Notes under the pieces: model-generated | Databases searched by the model: none | What the model was told of the DNA's origin: nothing | Seen by the model: only the letters and a program-made list of their open reading frames with translations | Translations under genes and position numbers: made by a program | Part shown: one piece after another, positions 17,231 through 25,398 of the stretch | Layout of the letters: every line of letters starts with the position of its first letter | Numbering within the stretch: position 1 is the first letter of the stretch | DNA from: Streptomyces gossypii | Lineage (GTDB): Bacteria; Actinomycetota; Actinomycetes; Streptomycetales; Streptomycetaceae | Direction of reading: 5' to 3' | Assembly: GCF_025165795.1 (NCBI RefSeq) | Contig: NZ_JAJAGO010000002.1 | Coordinates: 124,001-188,000, forward strand | Length of the DNA stretch: 64,000 nt

Positions 17231-18445
17231 TCACCGCCCGCCACCGTCCGGCGCGTACGCCGCCACGACCTCGCCGACCTGCTCGTAACCGGCACGGAGC
17301 AAAAAGGTGCCCAGCCGCCCGTACGACTTGGCGCCCAGGACGAAGAAGTCCGGTTCGGGGCTGCGCAGCGTGTCCAGCCCGGCCGGCGGCTGGGCCAGGC
17401 AGTCGCCGGCCGCCGCGCCGAGCAGCGTCGCGGAGAGGTTCATCGGGGCGCCGGTCGCGTAGCACTCATGGATCTGGAGCTGACGGTAGAGGCCCGCGTC
17501 GCCCGCGTAGCCGGTCAGTGCCAGTACGTGGTCGGCGCGTACAACGCGGGGGCCCGCAGGGGTGTGGAGCGTGGCGCGCAGCCCGTCGCCCTCGGGCTGG
17601 AGCGCCTCCACCCGGGAGCCGGTCCGCACCGACACGCGGTCGTGCGCGCCCGAGGCCAGCGAGCGGGCGGCGTCGACGAGCCGGCGGCGTCCGGGCAGCG
17701 GATCGTCGGGCACCGCGCCCCAGGTGGGGTGCGGATCGCGCACGACCCACTCCAGCCGGGTGCGCGGCAGCGCGGCGAGGCCGCGGGCCGCCGTCTGGGC
17801 GGACTTACCGGCCCCGACCAGAAGTACGGTGCCCGCCCAGCGGTCGGCAGCGCCCGAGTCCGCGCCCTCCGCTTCGTCCAGCGCGGGCAGGGTGCGCACG
17901 ATGCGGGGCCCCAGGGCGCGTTCGCCGGGCGCGGGGATACCGCCGTCGCCGAGCGTGTTGGGGTGCGCGTAGCTGCCGGTGCAGTCGAGTACGAGACGGG
18001 CGCGCGCGGTGTGTTCGCCGTCCGGGCCGTCGAGCAGCAGCCGGAAGGGTGCGGTGGCACGCGCCCCGGTGCCGATCTCCTCGTGCTTGAGGTACCCGGT
18101 GCGGGAGACGGCAAGGACCCGGGTGCCCAGCCTGAGGCGGCCCGCGAGGGCGGGCAGCTGGGCGACGGGGTCGAGCAGCCGGGTGACCAGCTCATGTCCG
18201 GTGGGGGTGGCGGCAGGGGGCGGCAGGGCGTTCTCCGTACCGGCGAGGGCCGCGCGCATCCTGGGGGAGATGTTCAGCTCCCAGGGGGTGAACAGGCGTA
18301 CATGGCCCCAGTCCCGCACATGGTGGGCGACGGTGGTCCCGGCCTCGTACACCGTGAAGGGCAGGCCCGCCGCGGAGCAGGCGAGGGCGGCGTCGAGGCC
18401 GACGGGGCCCGCTCCGAGGATGGCGACGCCGGGGGGTTCGCTCAT
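17231..18445 (-). CDS. FAD/NAD(P)-binding monooxygenase-like oxidoreductase
   Basis: This 404-residue flavoprotein has two dinucleotide folds: GVAILGAGPVGLDAALACSAAG at the N-terminus for FAD and VLLVGAGKSAQTAARGLAAL near residue 210 for NAD(P)H, the pattern of flavin-containing and N-hydroxylating monooxygenases. LALTGYAGD near the C-terminus is a typical flavin-closing segment. The ATG at 18445 is preferred over one at 18460 because AGGGAG sits at good distance. It is cotranscribed with the radical SAM fusion. A role in oxidising an arsenic intermediate (As(III) to As(V)) or the sugar is conceivable but not shown. Confidence 0.75.
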   Translation of the reverse strand: MSEPPGVAILGAGPVGLDAALACSAAGLPFTVYEAGTTVAHHVRDWGHVRLFTPWELNISPRMRAALAGTENALPPPAATPTGHELVTRLLDPVAQLPALAGRLRLGTRVLAVSRTGYLKHEEIGTGARATAPFRLLLDGPDGEHTARARLVLDCTGSYAHPNTLGDGGIPAPGERALGPRIVRTLPALDEAEGADSGAADRWAGTVLLVGAGKSAQTAARGLAALPRTRLEWVVRDPHPTWGAVPDDPLPGRRRLVDAARSLASGAHDRVSVRTGSRVEALQPEGDGLRATLHTPAGPRVVRADHVLALTGYAGDAGLYRQLQIHECYATGAPMNLSATLLGAAAGDCLAQPPAGLDTLRSPEPDFFVLGAKSYGRLGTFLLRAGYEQVGEVVAAYAPDGGGR

Positions 18446-18502
18446 CGACTTCTCCCTCATGGAGATTCCCTTCGGCCAGGTTGGCTGCGTGGGCAGACGT
18501 GC

Positions 18503-20212
18503 TCAGATGGCGCAGTGCACGGGCCGGGGCAGGCTGCCGTCGGTCAGGCGGGCGGCGAAGAACCGCTCGGTCACCAGCTCTTTCCCCCGTTCCAGCGGGG
18601 TGCCGGGGCCCGCCAGCCGCATGTCGGGGCTGCTGCCGAGGTCGGCACCGGCCGGGTGCCAGTGCAAGCCGTCGGCGGAGACGGTGAGTTCGGGGACACT
18701 GCTGTCCTCGCCGATCTCCATGCCCTCCTCGGAGAAGCCCCGCCGCAGCATCGGCCGTACGGCGAAGTTGTCCTTTGGCAGGCCGAGTCCGGCCAGGAGT
18801 TCGCCGACGGCGGGGATCTCGGGCCCGTTGTCGGCGGTCTCGGTGAGGGCGACCCGCGGGGGCAGGCCGAGGCTGATCAGATGCCGGATGCCGTCCATGG
18901 TGCGGGCCCAGGAGCCGGCGCCCCGGTGCCGGTCGTGGGTGGCGGCGGTGGCACCGTCCAGGGAGGTCTGCAGGGTGAGCTTGCGTCCGGCCAGCTCCTC
19001 GAGCCCGGCGGCGCGACGGCCGCGCAGCAGCATGGCGTTGGTGAGGACGACGGTGGGCAGTTGGGCGCTCGCGTGGTCGAGCAGTTCGATGATGGCGGGG
19101 TGCAGGAAGGGCTCGCCGCCGGTGAGGTACAGGTCGGTGAACCCTGCGGTGACGGCCTCGTCGAGGAGTCGGTGGAAGGTGTCGACGGGCAGGGTGCGCG
19201 GTGCGGCGGTGGGGGAGGAGGCAACCGCGCAGTAGTCGCAGGCCAGGTTGCAGTGGAAGTTGGTGTAGAGCCAGAGCCTGGAAGGGAAGTACGCGGTGCC
19301 GAACAGCGGGACCACCGGCCGGTCTTCCGCCTGGGCCGCCGCGTCCTTCCCGGCGACGGGGCCCCAGCCGTCGTCCGCCGGGCGGAATCCCGTCGGCAGC
19401 GTGCTGCGGTAGAGGTGGAAGCGCCCCCGGGAGCGCTCGGCGGGCGGCAGGATCTCCAGGCAGGTCGTCCACCATCCGGTCTCGATCGTCTCCGCGAAGA
19501 TTCCGGGGAGCCCGGCGGCGCGCATCGAACGGGCCTGGGCCCGCCAGTCGTAGGCAAGCGGGATCAGCTCCGCCCGCGCCGCACCGTCGTCGAGGTCGAG
19601 CACCGCGTACCAGACCTCCTGGCGCCCGTCGTTCGCCGGTTTGCCGAGCACGCCGACGTTCACCGCGAGGGTGTCGCCGATCCGGCGCTGCCAGGGGAGT
19701 CCGCTGTGGGTGCACAGGACGACGTCCGCGCCGCTGGTCTCGGCGCGGAGCCGGTGCGCTTCCTCGGGCAGCGACTCCCACCAGAAGTCGTTGAGGGCGA
19801 GGGTGGAGCCGTGCACCATGTGCACGTCCACGCCCTCGATCGTCTCCCGGCGCTCGGTGGGCAGCTTCCCCATCCAGGCGGCGAAGTCCCGGCTGGTGGT
19901 GGCGAGGGTGTGGTCGTAGACGAGCTGGGCGTACTCGTTGTCCTTGGGATCCCGGTAGCCGCAGCCGCAGTCGGTGTCGCCGCGCGCGATGGCGACGTCG
20001 TAGTTACCCGCCACGCACTCGACGGGGGTGCCGTCGAGCGCGGCGTCGCCGCTGCCGGTCAGGATCGGCCACAGGGCGTCGACCTCGGCGCCGAAGCCGC
20101 CGAGGTCGCCCAGGCAGTACAGCCGCTCACAGCCGCGGTCGCGCGCGTCCGCCACGAAGGCCCGCAACGCGTAGGGGTTGCCGTAGGGGCCGCCGCACAC
20201 TGCGATCCGCAT
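18503..20212 (-). CDS. Metallophosphoesterase-like / radical SAM fusion protein
   Basis: The 569-residue protein joins a calcineurin-like domain (about 1-245) to a radical SAM domain (about 300-500). The radical SAM cluster motif is C321-x3-C325-x2-C328 (CNLACDYC), with YLTGGEPFLHP and TSLDGATAATHD following. No SPASM or auxiliary-cluster cysteines are seen. The phosphoesterase half keeps GDLGGFG, MVHGS and THSGLP, but the first metal motif DxH is GGPYGN (D to Gly8, H to Tyr10), and GNHD is GNYD. Catalysis by that half is therefore doubtful. By context it could replace ArsS, which adds the 5'-deoxyadenosyl group to dimethylarsenic. The start is ATG, 42 bases after the glycosyltransferase. Confidence 0.8.
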   Translation of the reverse strand: MRIAVCGGPYGNPYALRAFVADARDRGCERLYCLGDLGGFGAEVDALWPILTGSGDAALDGTPVECVAGNYDVAIARGDTDCGCGYRDPKDNEYAQLVYDHTLATTSRDFAAWMGKLPTERRETIEGVDVHMVHGSTLALNDFWWESLPEEAHRLRAETSGADVVLCTHSGLPWQRRIGDTLAVNVGVLGKPANDGRQEVWYAVLDLDDGAARAELIPLAYDWRAQARSMRAAGLPGIFAETIETGWWTTCLEILPPAERSRGRFHLYRSTLPTGFRPADDGWGPVAGKDAAAQAEDRPVVPLFGTAYFPSRLWLYTNFHCNLACDYCAVASSPTAAPRTLPVDTFHRLLDEAVTAGFTDLYLTGGEPFLHPAIIELLDHASAQLPTVVLTNAMLLRGRRAAGLEELAGRKLTLQTSLDGATAATHDRHRGAGSWARTMDGIRHLISLGLPPRVALTETADNGPEIPAVGELLAGLGLPKDNFAVRPMLRRGFSEEGMEIGEDSSVPELTVSADGLHWHPAGADLGSSPDMRLAGPGTPLERGKELVTERFFAARLTDGSLPRPVHCAI

Positions 20213-20254
20213 CGTGTCTCCAGGTCGTTGAGGGAAACGGGTGACTCAGAAAGC

Positions 20255-21037
20255 TCAGGTGCTGCGGGTGCTGCGGGTGCTGCGGGTGCTGCGGGTGCTG
20301 CGGGTGCTGCGGGTGCTAGGCGAGCTGCGGGTGCGGCGGAACCGCGGCCCCGCCGCATAGCGCCGCCGGATCCGCTCCGGGTCGACGCCCAGGAAATAGA
20401 GCAGCTTGAGGTACTGCATGAACACGATCATGCGCCAGGTCCCATGCCGTACGAGGCGCCGGGCGGAGGCCGTCGACGTCGCGGGCAGCAGGCACAGCCG
20501 CCCCCGGCGGTTCAGCCGCCGCGACATCTCCAGGTCCTCCATGATGGCCAGCGGCGGAAAGCCGCCCTGCTCCTCGAAGACCGTACGGCGGACGAACATC
20601 GCCTGGTCCCCGAAGATGTGGTGCAGCCTGCGGGCGCGGGCGTTGGAGGCGCGGGCGAGGTAGTTCAGCGCGGGCGTACGGCGGTCGAAGCGCAGGCTGA
20701 GCCCGCCACCGACCACCCGGGGGTCGGCGAGGCAGGCGCGGATCTGCCCGACCGCTGCCGGATCCACCTCCGTGTCGGCGTGCACGAACCACAGCACGTC
20801 CCCCGTGCACGCCTTGGCGCCCGCGTTCATCTGCGCGGCGCGTCCGCGCGGGGCGCGCACCACGGTGGCCCAGGGCTCGGCCAGTTCGGCCGTGCCGTCA
20901 TCGCTGCCGCCGTCGACGGCGACGAGTTCGCAGTGGGGGAAGTCCCGGCCCAGCCGCCGGAGCGCCCCCTCGATGGTGGCGGCCTCGTTCAGCACGGGCA
21001 CCACGATCGACACGGCGAGCACCAGGCCGTCAGGCAT
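20255..21037 (-). CDS. TIGR04283-type family 2 glycosyltransferase
   Basis: This is a 260-residue GT2 enzyme. Motifs are SIVVPVLNEAATIEGALR, VDGGSDDGTAEL, the metal motif in WFVHADTEVDP, and GDQAMFVRRTVFEEQGGFP followed by IMEDLEMSRRL. This combination is typical of the TIGR04283 family, which databases call rSAM/selenodomain-associated or arsenosugar-biosynthesis glycosyltransferase. The final 20 or so residues are an Arg-Ser-Thr repeat encoded by a 9-bp tandem repeat and are unlikely to be catalytic. The gene overlaps neither neighbour, with 18 bases to the phosphorylase gene upstream. It probably transfers a sugar to or from the arsenic-bearing ribose. Confidence 0.82.
   Translation of the reverse strand: MPDGLVLAVSIVVPVLNEAATIEGALRRLGRDFPHCELVAVDGGSDDGTAELAEPWATVVRAPRGRAAQMNAGAKACTGDVLWFVHADTEVDPAAVGQIRACLADPRVVGGGLSLRFDRRTPALNYLARASNARARRLHHIFGDQAMFVRRTVFEEQGGFPPLAIMEDLEMSRRLNRRGRLCLLPATSTASARRLVRHGTWRMIVFMQYLKLLYFLGVDPERIRRRYAAGPRFRRTRSSPSTRSTRSTRSTRSTRSTRST
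20259..20312. repeat. Six tandem 9-bp repeats at the 3' end of the glycosyltransferase gene
   Basis: The unit GTGCTGCGG is repeated six times without change, then decays (20313-20340). In the minus-strand frame it encodes Arg-Ser-Thr. Length variation would keep the frame. Confidence 0.9.
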
Positions 21038-21055
21038 CGCGCCGCACCACCTGGC

Positions 21056-21844
21056 TCATGAACCGAAGCGGTATACGAACCCCGCCGCTTCCGCGCACTC
21101 CAGCCGCGGCAGCGCGTGCCCGGCGAGTGAGGCGAAGATTCCGGTGCTCGCCGCCATCCGCTCCAGCAGCGCCTCCACCGGCTCGGGCTCGGCCGCGACG
21201 CCGTTCGCGTAGTCCGTCACGAAGCCGACGAGCGCCATCGGCAGCTCCTTCTCGCCCGCCAGCACCACCTCCGGGCCCGCCGTCTGACTGACGGCGGTCA
21301 CTCCCGCCTGCGCCAACGCCCGTATCTCACTGCGGCTGTTGAAACGCGGCCCGTCCACATGCCCGTAGGTGCCCCGCTCCAGCACCGGCGCACCGGTGTG
21401 TGCGGCGGCCTCGGTCAGCGCCCGGCGAAGCGTCCCGCTGAAGGGGGAGTCGAAGATCCAGTGGCCGCGCCCCTGCTCCCCCGGCGTGTCGTACCAGGTG
21501 CAAGGGCCGCCGTCGGGCAGCCGGTTGGCCGGGAAGTGCAGATCGTCGAAGACGATCAGGGAACCCGGCTCGGCGGCGGGATCGGCGGCGCCGCACACAG
21601 TGAGGGAGACCAGGGCCTCCACCCCGCAGTCGAGCAGCGCGGTGAGATTCGCCTTGTGCGCGACCTGGTGGGACAGCCGGTGATGCCCCTCTCCGTGCCG
21701 CGAGAGGTAGACGACCTCGGCCTCCCCGACCCGCCCCTCGGTGACCGTCACGGTGCCGTGATCCGTCGCCACCTGCCGCCGCACCTGCCCGGAGACGTGC
21801 GGCCACGCATAGCTGCCCGATCCGGTGATGACGCCTACGCGCAT
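21056..21844 (-). CDS. MTAP/PNP-family nucleoside phosphorylase
   Basis: The 262-residue protein belongs to the purine nucleoside phosphorylase / methylthioadenosine phosphorylase family: VGVITGSGSYAWP at the start, LSRHGEGHHRLSHQVAHKANL (phosphate and base region), YGHVDGPRFNSRSEIRALA and VGFVTDYANG. MTAP-type enzymes cleave 5'-modified 5'-deoxyadenosines to adenine and a 5-modified ribose 1-phosphate. In an arsenosugar scheme this removes adenine from 5'-arsenical 5'-deoxyadenosine, giving a sugar phosphate that the adjacent glycosyltransferase could use. The start is ATG at 21844. A 148-bp gap to the upstream gene may hold a second promoter. Confidence 0.82.
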   Translation of the reverse strand: MRVGVITGSGSYAWPHVSGQVRRQVATDHGTVTVTEGRVGEAEVVYLSRHGEGHHRLSHQVAHKANLTALLDCGVEALVSLTVCGAADPAAEPGSLIVFDDLHFPANRLPDGGPCTWYDTPGEQGRGHWIFDSPFSGTLRRALTEAAAHTGAPVLERGTYGHVDGPRFNSRSEIRALAQAGVTAVSQTAGPEVVLAGEKELPMALVGFVTDYANGVAAEPEPVEALLERMAASTGIFASLAGHALPRLECAEAAGFVYRFGS

Positions 21845-21992
21845 GCCCTTCCTCCCACGCTGCTGCCTCTCACAGTCCTGCCTTCCACACTGCTGCCTGC
21901 TGCGGTCACCGGGCTCCCCTGCGGTTGCTGACAACGCCGGTGACACGGCCTGTGCGCTGCCCTGCGCGAGCCGGCGCGGCCCCCGGTCGTCG

Positions 21993-23468
21993 TCACGCCC
22001 TCCCCCGCCGCCGCACCGGGTGGACGGCGCGGCGCAGCCCCAGCAGCGCGTCGGTCGCCCGCCGGACGCCCGGCGCCGCGAGACGCCGGTGGACCTCGCT
22101 GAGGGCGGTGTGCCACGGGCCGTCCGCATAGCTCGGGTAGGGGTGGACGGTCGCCGCGTAGCGCGAGGCGGTCCAGCCCAGCCGTACGGCCGCGGTGAGG
22201 TGCGCCATGGTCTCCCCGGCCCGCGGCGCCACCACCGTGGCCCCCACGATCCGGCCGCGCGGGCCCAGCACGAGCCGCGTGAAGCCGTCGGTGCGGCCCT
22301 CGGCGATCGCGCGGTCGACGCGGTCGTGCGTGACGGTGTGCACCCGTACCGCGTCGCCGTGCCGCTCCCGTGCCTGCGCGGCGGTCAGGCCCACCCGGCC
22401 GACCTCGGGGTCGGTGAACGTCACCTGCGGCACCGCGCCGTAGCCGACCGGACGCCGTACGCCCAGCAGCGCGTCGACCGCCGCGGCGGCGCCCTGCACC
22501 CCGCCGAGGTGGGTGACGGCGGACAGCCCGGTGACGTCCCCGGCCGCGTAAACCCGTGGGTTCGTACTGCGCAGCCGCCTGTCCACCCGGACGGCGCCCC
22601 GCGCGCCGAGTGCCACGCCGGCCTCCCCGCAGCCCAGTGCTGCGGTGTTGGCCCGCCGCCCGGTCACCACCAGCAGCGCGTCGTACGCCAGCGGCTCCCC
22701 GCCCGGCGAGCCGGACACCGCGCTCCCGGACACCGTGCCCCCGGTAACCGTGCCTTCGGCGACCTCGGCCGCGCGCCAGCCCGTACGCACCCGGACGCCC
22801 TCCGCCTCCAGCCGCTCCCGCACCAGTCCGGAGGCTTCCGGTTCCTCACCCGGCAGCAGCCGCTCCCGCGCCTCCACCAGCGTGACCCGGGAGCCGAGCC
22901 GGGCGAACGCCTGCCCCAGCTCGCAGCCCGTCGGGCCGCCGCCCAGCACCACCAGCCGCGCGGGCAGTTCCGTCAGGTCCCATACGGTGTCGCTGGTCAG
23001 CGGCTCGGCTTCGGCCAGGCCGGGAACGGGGGCCGGCGAGGGCGCGGAGCCAGTAGCGATCAGCGCGTACCGGAAGGTGATCTTCCGGTCGCCGGCCCGC
23101 AGAGTGCGCGGACCGGTGAAGACGGCTCCGCCGCCCACGACTTCGACACCCAGGGCGCTCAGCGACTCGGCGGAGTCGTGCGGTTCGATCGCCCCGATCG
23201 CCTCCCTGACATGCGCCATCGCCGACGCCAGGTCGGCGGGCCCGAGAGGCGCGGGCGACAGCCCCCAGCGCGCGGCGCCACGAGCCGCCTGCACCTGCCC
23301 GGCCACATGCAGCAGCGCCTTGCTGGGCACACAGCCCGTCCACAGGCAGTCCCCGCCCAGCCGGTCGCGCTCGACCAGCAGCGTGCGCGCCCCTAACCGC
23401 CCCGCCGTACGGGCAGCCGTCAGCCCCGCGCTGCCACCGCCGATCACCACCAGGTCGTACGGTCCCAT
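21993..23468 (-). CDS. Mercuric-reductase-like pyridine nucleotide-disulfide oxidoreductase
   Basis: This 491-residue class I flavoprotein disulfide reductase has the FAD motif VVIGGGSAGLTAARTAG, the redox-active pair Cys41/Cys46 (CLWTGCVPSK), a second FAD motif RVYAAGDVTGL, and the dimerisation domain with the HPYPSYAD histidine. It lacks the N-terminal metal-binding domain and C-terminal vicinal cysteines of true MerA. Codon 25 is TTA (23394-23396), which in Streptomyces implies dependence on the bldA tRNA. It is the first gene of the arsenic-type operon and divergent from arsM. It may reduce a thiol carrier or As(V). Confidence 0.82.
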   Translation of the reverse strand: MGPYDLVVIGGGSAGLTAARTAGRLGARTLLVERDRLGGDCLWTGCVPSKALLHVAGQVQAARGAARWGLSPAPLGPADLASAMAHVREAIGAIEPHDSAESLSALGVEVVGGGAVFTGPRTLRAGDRKITFRYALIATGSAPSPAPVPGLAEAEPLTSDTVWDLTELPARLVVLGGGPTGCELGQAFARLGSRVTLVEARERLLPGEEPEASGLVRERLEAEGVRVRTGWRAAEVAEGTVTGGTVSGSAVSGSPGGEPLAYDALLVVTGRRANTAALGCGEAGVALGARGAVRVDRRLRSTNPRVYAAGDVTGLSAVTHLGGVQGAAAAVDALLGVRRPVGYGAVPQVTFTDPEVGRVGLTAAQARERHGDAVRVHTVTHDRVDRAIAEGRTDGFTRLVLGPRGRIVGATVVAPRAGETMAHLTAAVRLGWTASRYAATVHPYPSYADGPWHTALSEVHRRLAAPGVRRATDALLGLRRAVHPVRRRGRA

Positions 23469-23605
23469 CGGCCGCGTGCCGCCTTCCCTCCGGATGCGCG
23501 TGTTGTCATGCTGGCCGGTGAACGGACGCCGGTCGGCGGCGGTTCCCCGTACGCCCGGGGCCCTGGCGCCACAGGACACTCGGCGCCACTTGGAGAGGAC
23601 CCGAA

Positions 23606-24679
23606 ATGGCCATCGGCATACCCGGCACCACGGAGTCCCGCTTCGTCGAGGACACGGTCAAGGACTACTACGGCAAGGTGCTCCAGTCATCCGGCGACCT
23701 GCGGACCTCGGCCTGCTGTACGGCCGAGGCGCCCCCGCCGCACGTCGCCGCGGCACTCGCCCGCGTGCACGAGGAGGTCCAGGACCGCTTCTACGGCTGC
23801 GGCTCCCCGATCCCGCCGGCCCTGGAGGGCGCCACCGTGCTGGACTTGGGCTGCGGCAGCGGACGCGACTGCTACGTCCTCTCCCAACTGGTCGGCGAGC
23901 AGGGCCAGGTCATCGGCGTGGACATGACGGAAGAGCAGCTGGCCGTGGCCGTACGCCACCAGGACTGGCACGCGGAGCGCTTCGGGCACGCCAACGTCCG
24001 CTTCCAGCAGGGGTATATCGAGGATCTGCGCGGCGCCGGGATCGAGGACGCCTCGGTGGACCTGGTCGTCTCCAACTGCGTGCTCAACCTGTCCCCGGAC
24101 AAGCCCCGGGTCTTCCAGGAGATCTTCCGGGCGCTCAAGCCCGGCGGCGAGCTCTACTTCTCCGACATCTTCGCCGACCGCCGCCTCCCGGCCTCCCTGC
24201 GCGAAGACCCCCTGCTGCTCGGCGAATGCCTGGGCGGCGCCCTCTACACCGAGGACTTCCGCCGCCTGCTGGCGGACTCCGGCTGCGCGGACGTCCGCAC
24301 GGTCTCCAGCACGCCGGTGACCCTCAGCGACCCGGAGGTGGCACAGCGGGCCGGATTCGCCACCTTCACCTCCCGCACCGTACGGGCATTCAAGCTCCCG
24401 CTGGAGGACCGCTGCGAGGACTACGGCCAGCTCGCCGTCTACCGGGGCACACTGCCGGAGCACCCGCACGCCTTCGACCTGGACGACCACCACCGCTTCC
24501 CGGCCGGCAAACCCGCCCTGGTCTGCGGCAACACCGCCGACATGCTCGCCGCCACCCGCTACGCGAAGCACTTCGCCCTGACGGGCGACAAGACGACCCA
24601 CCACGGCCTCTTCCCCTGCGCCACCCCGGGCCGGCTCCCGGCGGCAGGCCCGACGGCCACGGGAGCCGCCTGCTGCTGA
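23606..24679 (+). CDS. arsM: Arsenite S-adenosylmethionine methyltransferase ArsM
   Basis: ArsM methylates As(III) stepwise with SAM. The 357-residue protein has VLDLGCGSGRDCYVLSQLVG (motif I), IGVDMTEEQL and EIFRALKPGGELYFSDIF. The arsenic-binding cysteines appear as Cys37-Cys38, Cys158 in SNCVLNLS and Cys208 in GECLGGAL, the pattern of arsenite methyltransferases. The C-terminal domain of about 80 residues and the final GAACC add further cysteines. The ATG follows GGAGAGG. It is divergent from the seven-gene operon, sharing a 137-bp promoter region. No arsR or efflux pump lies next to it, so it looks like part of a biosynthetic pathway. Confidence 0.9.
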   Translation: MAIGIPGTTESRFVEDTVKDYYGKVLQSSGDLRTSACCTAEAPPPHVAAALARVHEEVQDRFYGCGSPIPPALEGATVLDLGCGSGRDCYVLSQLVGEQGQVIGVDMTEEQLAVAVRHQDWHAERFGHANVRFQQGYIEDLRGAGIEDASVDLVVSNCVLNLSPDKPRVFQEIFRALKPGGELYFSDIFADRRLPASLREDPLLLGECLGGALYTEDFRRLLADSGCADVRTVSSTPVTLSDPEVAQRAGFATFTSRTVRAFKLPLEDRCEDYGQLAVYRGTLPEHPHAFDLDDHHRFPAGKPALVCGNTADMLAATRYAKHFALTGDKTTHHGLFPCATPGRLPAAGPTATGAACC

Positions 24680-24832
24680 GGGTGCGGCTCCGCGGGCCTC
24701 GGGGCTGCCCCGCCCTCGCGAGAAGGGCCGACCAGGACCTCTCAGCACCTCACGGGTGTGCCGAGAGGTTCCCCACAGTGGCGGTCACGGGCGCCTCGCA
24801 CCGATCGCGCGCAGGCACGCGGCCCTCCACGA

Positions 24833-24890
24833 CAGGCCAGAACAGGCCAGAACAGAGCAGATCAGGCCAGGCCAGGCCAGAGCAAGCCAA
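24833..24890. repeat. Short GCCAG-type direct repeats after arsM
   Basis: The stretch contains two copies of AGGCCAGAAC and then three of AGGCC in tandem, with related AGAGCAG units. It is non-coding, lies between arsM and the tRNA-Leu terminator, and has the look of slippage-prone simple sequence. Confidence 0.7.
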
Positions 24891-24896
24891 ACAGAG

Positions 24897-24929
24897 CAGG
24901 CTCTGACCAGAAACACTGGTCAGAGCCTG
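24897..24929. terminator. Hairpin terminator of tRNA-Leu (and possibly arsM)
   Basis: A perfect 14-bp stem (CAGGCTCTGACCAG and its complement) encloses a 5-base loop. It begins ten bases beyond the tRNA 3' end on the minus strand, and could also stop arsM transcripts coming from the other side. Confidence 0.85.
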
Positions 24930-24939
24930 ATGATCTCTG

Positions 24940-25023
24940 TGCGCGAGGGGGGAGTTGAACCCCCACGCCCTTTCGGGCACTGGAACCTGAATCCAGCGCG
25001 TCTGCCTATTCCGCCACCCGCGC
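24940..25023 (-). tRNA. tRNA-Leu (anticodon CAG)
   Basis: Read on the minus strand, the RNA folds as a class II tRNA: acceptor GCGCGGG pairing with CTCGCGC, D arm GCG/CGC, anticodon stem CTGGA/TCCAG enclosing TTCAGGT (anticodon CAG), a long variable arm (GCCC GAAA GGGC), and T arm GGGGG-TTCAACT-CCCCC. The discriminator base is A. CCA is not encoded. The position just before the fhaA-pknB operon is the usual one in Streptomyces. Confidence 0.97.
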
Positions 25024-25398
25024 ATGGGTGCTCCCCCAGAAACTGGGGAAGAACGCTTGTCAGCCGGTGCCTGCTCGAGGCCGGGCGCCTGCCGACATCG
25101 AGAAGATTAGCACGCTGCTCCGGGTGCCTTCACCTCCATATCGGCACGCCCCCGGCACGCACTGGGGGACACTGGGACCAGGAACGGGAAGGGGCACCGG
25201 CTGGGCCCCCGCGATCCATGCAAGGGTGTGAGGGGTGACACTCGAGGGCGGGGGCGCTCCGGGGAACCACCCGTTCCGCCCGTGCGTGGATACGATCAGT
25301 AGGACCGGTCGGTACCGGCAGTGCGGCATGTCCGCGTTCGGCCACACTGGAGCGGAAGGGCCGCACCGGAACGGCAGTCATCTGGAAGGAGGTGCACC

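Noticed and set aside
17162..21061. A 1,299-codon open frame on the plus strand
   Set aside because: It lies opposite five well-supported minus-strand genes, encodes only Gly/Ala/Arg/His-rich low-complexity sequence and arises from high GC without stops.
15372..24679. Ordinary arsenic-resistance (ars) operon
   Set aside because: arsR, arsenate reductase and arsenite efflux genes are missing, whereas glycosyltransferase, phosphorylase and radical SAM genes are present.
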